Part shown: in pieces, positions 1-4,675 of the stretch
How the letters are laid out: each line of letters begins with the position of its first letter
How positions within the stretch are numbered: position 1 is the stretch's first letter
Source: Patescibacteria group bacterium
Lineage (GTDB): Bacteria; Patescibacteriota; Microgenomatia; UBA8517
NCBI GenBank assembly: GCA_025057695.1
Contig: JANWVB010000063.1
Coordinates: forward strand, 1 to 5,694
Length of the DNA: 5,694 nt
Direction of reading: 5' to 3'
Program-made: the position numbers and the translations under genes
Notes under the pieces: model-generated
The model's input: the letters and a program-made list of their open reading frames with translations, nothing else
What the model was told of the DNA's origin: nothing
Databases searched by the model: none

Positions 1-48
1 AGGGAATATAGTCGCCACAGTGACTAAAGAAGTAAAAGCAAATGCATC

Positions 49-159
49 ATGTGTCCTGGCTGTCATTACAAATTACTTGATTCTAAACATGACCAATCAA
101 AAAAAGACAATTACATGTATCAGATTTTAGAGAAACTAGCAAAAACTGGTAACATGTAA
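49..159 (+). CDS. Possible small Cys-rich (zinc-ribbon-like) ORF, doubtful
   Basis: This is a 36-codon ATG frame ending in TAA. It encodes a short peptide starting MCPGCHYK and ending in a charged, helix-like stretch (YMYQILEKLAKTGNM). One codon triplet upstream of the ATG there is another in-frame Cys, giving C-x2-C-x2-CH, which resembles half of a zinc ribbon. An in-frame TAA at 25-27 closes the frame to the left. The +1-shifted frame is open from base 2 to the TAG at 128-130, so this could also be the frameshifted or decayed 3' end of a gene entering from the left edge. No Shine-Dalgarno motif precedes the ATG. I do not recognise a family. Chance is a real alternative, and the rest of bases 1-256 shows no gene or clear promoter. 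Confidence 0.2.
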   Translation: MCPGCHYKLLDSKHDQSKKDNYMYQILEKLAKTGNM

Positions 160-256
160 ACAACATCCAACCAAAAACAAAATACATATAACTCAAACAC
201 AAAGAAAAGAATAAAATACATCAGAAGTGTAAAGCTGCATTATTATACCAAACACA

Positions 257-1654
257 ATGATTACTATCGAGAAAGTCAATAAAGGTAAGATAACAATCAT
301 TTGGGGAACTTATCATAATGTCTCATATGGTTTTGGTGGATTAACTAGCATTTATAAATATATACAAAAGTATATAAAAAACTTTAAACTTGTATATGTT
401 AAAGACGAGAACCACAATATACAAAATAGTAATTCACAAAAAGTACTCAATGAAATTAGTGAAGTAATACAAAAAAAATACGGTAAAAAACTACTATGGC
501 CTACACTTCATAATCTAGAACCTTCAATTTCTAGAACTGAGATCAAAAAATCCAGACAACTAATAAAAGAGTTTGGGAAGCTATTCGCAAAGAAAATATT
601 TGACTCAAGTCAACAAATTAAGACAGAAAAATTAATTTGGCTACAAGATTACCTTATGGTATATGTAATTCCATATCTCAAGGGCCTATTAAAAAATATA
701 CCAATTGCAATTTCACTTCACAATTCATTAATTGGAATTAACAGTCACTTATTACCAAATATTGACAAAAAATTGTTTATTAATGCAATTTTGAAAGCTG
801 ATCTGATCACATGTCAAACAAAAGAAGACGCAAAAGCACTTAGAAAACAAGCAAATAAAATAAATTTCAAAATTCAAAACAATAAAATAAAAAGCGTTCC
901 AGTTGGTATAAATTTTGAATTACGCAATAAATACGCTATTCACACATTAACAATCGAAAATATGAACAATTTATCAACAATACTAAAAAACAAAATGGTA
1001 ATCAGCAGTATTAGTAGCTTAGAAATTACAAAAGGAATATTGCTAGAATTAGATACCATAGAAAAACTCTTAATAAAACATCCAAATGTTTCAAATAAAT
1101 TTGTTTTATTAAGAGTTCTACCCATTAGAAAAAGATACGCTAATTTACAAGAGTATGAAACTCTAAAAAATAAAGTACTTAGTAAGATCAAAAAAATTAA
1201 CAAATTACATGGCACAAAATATTGGAAACCAATTGTTCTATTATCCTCCTATGAAGGATTTGACGATTATCAGATTTCAGCAGTACAAAGACTCACAAAT
1301 ATTGGAATTGTATTTAGTGTCAGGGACGGACTTAATTTATTCCCATTAGAAACAATCGCTTCAAAACAAGAAGATGACAAACCAGTATTATTTTTAATCT
1401 CAAAATATGCTGGTATATCCAACTACATCAAAAACAATGTATGGCTTATTGACCCTTACAACATCAAAGAAAACGCGGATAAAATATACACTGCACTCAA
1501 CCTTGCATCCAATTTGAATTATAGTCACCTACAATTCTCAAAATTAAAGGAAGAGGCTCAAAAATTAAGTGCTAAACGATGGTTAAATGAAATAATATCA
1601 AACTTGGCTCTCATACATAACGAGCATACTCGCCAAAATCGTCAAGACCCTTAA
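257..1654 (+). CDS. GT20-family glycosyltransferase, trehalose-6-phosphate synthase-like
   Basis: This 465-residue protein is close in length to E. coli OtsA (about 474). The family makes alpha,alpha-trehalose-6-phosphate from a nucleotide-glucose and glucose-6-phosphate in the cytoplasm. Visible landmarks in GT20 order are a GGL loop (27-29), LWPTLHN (80-86, OtsA LWPAFH), QDYL (130-133, OtsA HDYH), SLHNS (153-157, OtsA FLHIP), EITKG (256-260, OtsA DYSKG), a QEYETLK segment (298-304), FSVRDGLNL (353-361, OtsA RDGMNL), E365, KYAG (383-386, OtsA QFAG) and IDPYNI (398-403). By eye, the N-terminal NR arginine and the arginine before DYSKG are replaced (GTY and Ser), so substrates may differ from classical OtsA. 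GT20 also includes glucosylglycerol-phosphate synthases and VldE-type pseudoglycosyltransferases. ATG 257 is the first start after an in-frame TAA at 230-232, and no Shine-Dalgarno motif is seen. The gene is notably AT-rich, and its last 14 codons overlap the convergent phosphoribosyltransferase gene. Fold assignment is firm; trehalose synthesis is not. Confidence 0.85.
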   Translation: MITIEKVNKGKITIIWGTYHNVSYGFGGLTSIYKYIQKYIKNFKLVYVKDENHNIQNSNSQKVLNEISEVIQKKYGKKLLWPTLHNLEPSISRTEIKKSRQLIKEFGKLFAKKIFDSSQQIKTEKLIWLQDYLMVYVIPYLKGLLKNIPIAISLHNSLIGINSHLLPNIDKKLFINAILKADLITCQTKEDAKALRKQANKINFKIQNNKIKSVPVGINFELRNKYAIHTLTIENMNNLSTILKNKMVISSISSLEITKGILLELDTIEKLLIKHPNVSNKFVLLRVLPIRKRYANLQEYETLKNKVLSKIKKINKLHGTKYWKPIVLLSSYEGFDDYQISAVQRLTNIGIVFSVRDGLNLFPLETIASKQEDDKPVLFLISKYAGISNYIKNNVWLIDPYNIKENADKIYTALNLASNLNYSHLQFSKLKEEAQKLSAKRWLNEIISNLALIHNEHTRQNRQDP

Positions 1655-2192
1655 TTATTCTCTTTTTGGTACCATCAGCAGCATTTATCCAATCAAAATT
1701 ATCATCAATTTTGACATAATACACTGACACATTCGGATACTTAGTTGTCAGATTGTCAATACCATCAGTAGTTGCAAATACGGTAAAAATATTAACATAT
1801 AACAAATCAAAACCAAATCTATTTATATCTTCTAATACATTCATCACGGTTTTGCCAGTATCAATAATGCTATCAATTATTAAAATTCTTTTTCCTTTTG
1901 GCTTTTCCAACAAGCAACCTTGACTCTTGTCATAATTAAATCCAGCATTAACATAAGTAATATCAACATCAGGATAGCAATCTTTCATGCCGTACGCTAA
2001 GGGGACAGCACCACGAGGAATCGCTAAAATGGACAAATCATCAAGCCCAAATCTCCCATCAAACCAACTAAGAAAATAGTGCCCAAATCTTTTTAATAAA
2101 CTAGCCTTGTTTGCAAAAGACTCCTGCATGTTATAAAACATTGAACATTCACTCTCTAAATCAGAAATGTGGCAAACAAACCTATTTGCCAT
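1611..2192 (-). CDS. Phosphoribosyltransferase, uracil phosphoribosyltransferase-like
   Basis: This 193-residue, probably cytoplasmic protein has the type I phosphoribosyltransferase pattern; such enzymes join a nucleobase to PRPP. LAIPRGAVPLAYGM (56-69) matches the region of UPRTase containing PILRAG. RILIIDSIIDTGKTVM (102-117) is the PRPP loop. VFATTDGIDNLTTKYPNVSV (138-157) and KIDDNFD (161-167) match the UPRTase block with PEGI, HPDV and IDxxLN. IIKGLDDFGEYA (179-190) matches the C-terminal uracil/PRPP loop IIPGLGDAGDK. The PRPP loop reads DSIIDTGKTM, closer to hypoxanthine phosphoribosyltransferases than to the UPRTase form DPMLATGGS, and Pro of PGLGD is Lys here. Base specificity is therefore uncertain. 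At about 193 residues it is slightly shorter than E. coli Upp (208). ATG 2192 follows the HAD stop by 9 bp without a Shine-Dalgarno motif, suggesting co-transcription. Its terminal TGA lies inside the convergent GT20 gene. Confidence 0.8.
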   Translation of the reverse strand: MANRFVCHISDLESECSMFYNMQESFANKASLLKRFGHYFLSWFDGRFGLDDLSILAIPRGAVPLAYGMKDCYPDVDITYVNAGFNYDKSQGCLLEKPKGKRILIIDSIIDTGKTVMNVLEDINRFGFDLLYVNIFTVFATTDGIDNLTTKYPNVSVYYVKIDDNFDWINAADGTKKRIIKGLDDFGEYARYV

Positions 2193-2201
2193 AAATTAAA
2201 A

Positions 2202-3026
2202 CTATAAAATGCTTTCTAGTTCCTCCCGTAACCTACAACATACAAAGGGCAAAGTTTCCCATGTAGCACTAATATGCCCACATCTTTTAACTTCTTCTGG
2301 ATCAGTATTAGGCCCAAGAAAATTAACAACTAAAACACCTGTCAATCTATCAGACTCAAATTGTCTGACAGTTTTCACTGAATCATCAACCAGTATAAGA
2401 CCTACATCTGGAAATACCTTTCGCATTGCCCAACATAGAGCGTACTTAAAAGGCCCAGTATGCCTCAAATCATACCATTCAGGACGAACAACCACCATTG
2501 TATTCATTGGATAGCCAATTTCCCTTATGTTATTCAAGGTAGCATTTTCTATAGACTTATCTCTACCTGTTGTACATATAGGAATAGGGAAACCTAAATT
2601 AGTTAGTAGTTCCAAGGCAGGTTTTACATACTCGTTTAAAGCAGGGAAATACATCTTGGACAAATCAGATTTCAATTGCTGATACACATCTATTAGTTCA
2701 GGCATACAAAACTCAATAGTTGAAGTTAAATTTCCGTATTTGCTCAACGATTCTTGCAAAGAAGGTAAACGATCTTGAAGTCCTTTTTCTGCAATTAACT
2801 GTTTAATTTGCGCATACCTCCCACTTTGTGTGTCAACACTAACTCCATCCATATCAAGAATAACTGCAACTTTTTCATCCCCGATACACTCTCTGAGGTT
2901 ATCCAAATTAGGTTCTAAAATACAATCTAATACTAAAGAAAAATAAGGTTTAGCATTATCATAAATATTTTCAGAACTGACTTGCTTAAGCAAAGAACGA
3001 TTCAAAGGACGATGTCTTTCTCCCAT
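2202..3026 (-). CDS. HAD-superfamily phosphohydrolase
   Basis: This is a 274-residue protein counted from ATG 3026. All four HAD motifs are visible. Motif I is VILDMDGVSVDT, with nucleophile D58 and acid/base D60. Motif II is ICTTGR (about 151-156). Motif III is the Lys in GPFKYAL (K194). Motif IV is LILVDDS (D214, D215). About 90 mostly helical residues separate motifs I and II, as expected for a C1 cap, and a helical extension of about 55 residues precedes motif I, which is long for this superfamily. These enzymes remove phosphate through an aspartyl-phosphate intermediate; the substrate cannot be read from sequence. The TGR in motif II recalls polynucleotide-kinase-type and nucleotidase HADs. 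GTG 3035, three codons upstream, is an alternative start; an in-frame TGA at 3042-3044 prevents a longer one. It is the first gene of an apparent two-gene unit with the phosphoribosyltransferase, so a nucleotide or phosphoribosyl substrate is a reasonable inference. Confidence 0.85.
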   Translation of the reverse strand: MGERHRPLNRSLLKQVSSENIYDNAKPYFSLVLDCILEPNLDNLRECIGDEKVAVILDMDGVSVDTQSGRYAQIKQLIAEKGLQDRLPSLQESLSKYGNLTSTIEFCMPELIDVYQQLKSDLSKMYFPALNEYVKPALELLTNLGFPIPICTTGRDKSIENATLNNIREIGYPMNTMVVVRPEWYDLRHTGPFKYALCWAMRKVFPDVGLILVDDSVKTVRQFESDRLTGVLVVNFLGPNTDPEEVKRCGHISATWETLPFVCCRLREELESIL

Positions 3027-3057
3027 AAACAACACTAACCATCAAAAAAACAAATTA

Positions 3058-3086
3058 ACTAAAATCCCTAACATAAGTTCTGTCAA
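3058..3086 (-). promoter_or_regulatory. Sigma70-like promoter for the HAD-phosphoribosyltransferase unit
   Basis: On the minus strand a perfect -35 box TTGACA (3086-3081) is followed by a 17-bp spacer and TTTAGT (3063-3058, 4 of 6 matches to TATAAT). Transcription would start near 3051, giving a leader of about 25 nt before ATG 3026. It lies in the 127-bp gap between the yibE/F stop and the HAD start, the expected place. The -35 box is strong and the -10 box is mediocre. Confidence 0.5.
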
Positions 3087-3103
3087 TAATTTGCATTATT
3101 TAT

Positions 3104-3134
3104 TTAAGTTAGCCCTTTAGCACAAAAAACTTAA
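3104..3134 (-). terminator. Weak inverted repeat after yibE/F, possible terminator
   Basis: TTAAGTT (3104-3110) and AACTTAA (3128-3134) form a perfect 7-bp inverted repeat around a 17-base loop, about 20 bp past the yibE/F stop. The stem has a single G-C pair, the loop is long, and AAATAAAT rather than a U-tract follows in the transcript. It is the only hairpin-like candidate in this gap, but it may be chance in AT-rich DNA. Confidence 0.2.
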
Positions 3135-3153
3135 CTTATTAGAAATATTAATC

Positions 3154-4422
3154 CTATTTTCTTGACTTAGACTTAATGTTATTCATCTTTTTTAAAGAGA
3201 CTAAATTATTTTTTGAATTCTTGACAAACCTATTCAAGTTTAATTTCTCACTCTCTCTGGGCGCAAATTTTGCTGCAAGTAAAACTGTGATAGGCACTGC
3301 CGTCAAAAGTCCAATCGAACCAGCGAGCATTCTAACAATTTCTTCAGTAATAAGCTCGCTATTCACAATAGCCCAAATAGGAATATTGTTTGGATTTATG
3401 ACAATAAATAAAAGAATAGGCAAAGAAGAACCAGCATAAGCTAAAATCAAAGTATTCACTAAAGAAGCTACATGTTCTCTGCCAACTCTTAATCCACTTG
3501 CCACAAGGTCTTTAAATTTTTGTTTTGGATTGGCTTTTGCAACCTCAAAAACAGAAGCGGACAAACTAGTGGTAATATCATCCAAAACTCCAAGCACACC
3601 AATTATCATGCCAGCAAGAAGCAAACCTTTAAAATTTATATCCGCAGTTTGTCCAAGCCTTAAAGCATACGCGTCATCGCTTCCAAGTCCTGAAAGATTG
3701 GCAAGGTTTACTAGAAGTATAGATAATAATCCTGTCAAAACCAAACTAATTGCAGTACCCAAAAGAGCAACACTTGTTTGTCTGGAAAAACCATGAGCCA
3801 AATAAATAGTCGTGGTCATTATGATAAGCGCGGATATGATACTTACTCGTAAAGGATCTGTTCCTGAAACTATCTGAGGCACCATGTATCTTATTATTAT
3901 GACAAAACTAAGAATCAGTCCTAAAAACGAACCAATGCCTCTCCAACGACTAAATGCAAATATAAGAACAAAAAAAGCAAACAATGCCACATACAAAACA
4001 TCAAGTCTATATTTATCCACAATGTGATATTGAGCTTCACTCCCGGGCGGAGTGTACTTTAGCAAAACCACATTATCGCCAACTTTTACCTTCTGTTGCT
4101 CGGTAATTCTAAATGCTCCTCCATGTTCAATCTCATGCACAGAATCCTTTTCTGCTCCGTCAAGAACACGAACTTTAACTTTCTGAAACATATTTTGATA
4201 TCCGGCTATATCGCGATTGCCTTCCTCAACAATTTCATCAACTTTTGCTCTGAAAATTTCTTCTTTGGGCGGCGGAGGCAACTGTTGCCGCATTTGCTCA
4301 TCCATTAATTGTTGTAATTGTTCTTCGTTTGGAGTTTGATTATTTTCTTGAGCTTTGATTGTTCCAAAAGGCAAGGTAGAAAAAGTGACAAACAAAACTG
4401 CAATTAAAAATAGTTTTTTCAT
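3154..4422 (-). CDS. YibE/F family polytopic membrane protein
   Basis: This 422-residue protein has a signal peptide (1-24: MKK, hydrophobic core, likely cut after IKA). A Gln/Glu-rich linker with four prolines (25-55) follows, then a small beta-rich extracytoplasmic domain (about 56-137: KVRVLDGAEKDS, VKVGDNVVLLKYTP). From about 141 to 385 there are roughly seven or eight membrane segments. Family hallmarks are GVLGVLDDITTSLSAS (275-290), GLRVGREHVASLVNTLILAY (310-329), AGSSLPILL (330-338) and SELITEEIVRMLAGSIGL (355-372). A lysine-rich tail (385-422) should be cytoplasmic. The family's biochemical role is not settled; transport has been suggested from topology, and I claim no substrate. ATG 4422 gives an intact signal peptide, so this start is secure despite the absence of a Shine-Dalgarno motif. 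It has its own candidate promoter, so it is probably independent of gltX although on the same strand. Confidence 0.92.
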   Translation of the reverse strand: MKKLFLIAVLFVTFSTLPFGTIKAQENNQTPNEEQLQQLMDEQMRQQLPPPPKEEIFRAKVDEIVEEGNRDIAGYQNMFQKVKVRVLDGAEKDSVHEIEHGGAFRITEQQKVKVGDNVVLLKYTPPGSEAQYHIVDKYRLDVLYVALFAFFVLIFAFSRWRGIGSFLGLILSFVIIIRYMVPQIVSGTDPLRVSIISALIIMTTTIYLAHGFSRQTSVALLGTAISLVLTGLLSILLVNLANLSGLGSDDAYALRLGQTADINFKGLLLAGMIIGVLGVLDDITTSLSASVFEVAKANPKQKFKDLVASGLRVGREHVASLVNTLILAYAGSSLPILLFIVINPNNIPIWAIVNSELITEEIVRMLAGSIGLLTAVPITVLLAAKFAPRESEKLNLNRFVKNSKNNLVSLKKMNNIKSKSRK

Positions 4423-4475
4423 ATATTATTTTGCAATTTTAAAAAACACAAAAAATAAATGTAATTAAAATAATG

Positions 4476-4490
4476 CCTTAAATTTTAAGG
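4476..4490. repeat. 15-bp palindrome over the yibE/F -10 box, operator-like
   Basis: CCTTAAA-T-TTTAAGG is a perfect inverted repeat of two 7-bp arms around one central base. It covers the predicted -10 hexamer of the yibE/F promoter. The one-base centre rules out an RNA hairpin, so a DNA-binding dimer site is the more natural reading. An AT-rich palindrome by chance remains possible. Confidence 0.35.
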
Positions 4491-4511
4491 TAACACAAGA
4501 GATAATATCAA
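4482..4511 (-). promoter_or_regulatory. Sigma70-like promoter for yibE/F
   Basis: On the minus strand TTGATA (4511-4506, 5 of 6 matches to TTGACA) and TAAAAT (4487-4482, 5 of 6 matches to TATAAT) are 18 bp apart. Transcription would begin near 4475, giving a leader of about 50 nt ahead of ATG 4422. It lies just downstream of a candidate gltX terminator, consistent with separate control of the two genes. Confidence 0.45.
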
Positions 4512-4522
4512 AAAATTTTCGT

Positions 4523-4553
4523 AAAAAATAGTCCAACTCTCTTTTCAAATTGG
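4523..4553 (-). terminator. Candidate rho-independent terminator of gltX
   Basis: In the minus-strand transcript CCAATTT (4553-4547) can pair with GAGTTGG (4539-4533) through seven pairs, two of them G-U, across a 7-nt loop. ACTA and then a run of six U (4528-4523) follow. Position is sensible: about 125 nt past the gltX stop and just before the yibE/F promoter. The stem is weak by textbook standards. Confidence 0.4.
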
Positions 4554-4634
4554 CAAAACTTTAAAAAGCAACAAATACAAGACATACAAAGTTTCATTTT
4601 TCTTCAAATTTCTCTACAAAACTAAATAGTCCAC

Positions 4635-4671
4635 TTTGCAAACTTGCCTTTTCATTTAAAATGCTTGCAAA
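4635..4671 (-). other. Stem-loop just after the gltX stop codon
   Basis: In the minus-strand transcript the nine bases at 4671-4663 pair with those at 4643-4635 (eight Watson-Crick pairs and one G-U) across a 19-nt loop, starting 4 nt after the TAG. No clear U-tract follows, so it may be a 3'-end stabilising or processing hairpin rather than a terminator. Both arms contain TTGCAA, a self-complementary hexamer that recurs here. Confidence 0.35.
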
Positions 4672-4675
4672 AACC

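Noticed and set aside
239..256. TATTAT/TATACC before the GT20 start as a -10 box
   Set aside because: No -35-like hexamer at 16-18 bp upstream; TAT-rich words are common in this AT-rich leader.
940..1215. Minus-strand frame of 91 codons inside the GT20 gene
   Set aside because: Hydrophobic low-complexity shadow of a well-supported GT20 coding region, with no family features.
1611..1613. Genetic code 25 (TGA as Gly)
   Set aside because: The phosphoribosyltransferase ends at TGA right where the family's C-terminus is expected, and no complete gene contains an in-frame TGA.
2209..2514. Plus-strand frame of 101 codons opposite the HAD gene
   Set aside because: It covers the region encoding HAD motifs III and IV on the other strand; Ser/Thr-rich translation typical of an antisense shadow.
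2202..3026. HAD protein as trehalose-6-phosphate phosphatase (OtsB)
   Set aside because: Motif I is DMDGV not DYDGT-L, the cap lies between motifs I and II, and it is transcribed away from the GT20 gene with the phosphoribosyltransferase instead.
3176..4308. Several plus-strand frames opposite yibE/F
   Set aside because: They lie wholly within a gene with clear YibE/F motifs and have no recognisable features.
4508..4597. 29-codon Cys-rich minus-strand ORF (MKLCMSCICC...) between gltX and yibE/F
   Set aside because: No ribosome site; it overlaps the candidate terminator and the -35 box, and its composition fits chance in AT-rich DNA.
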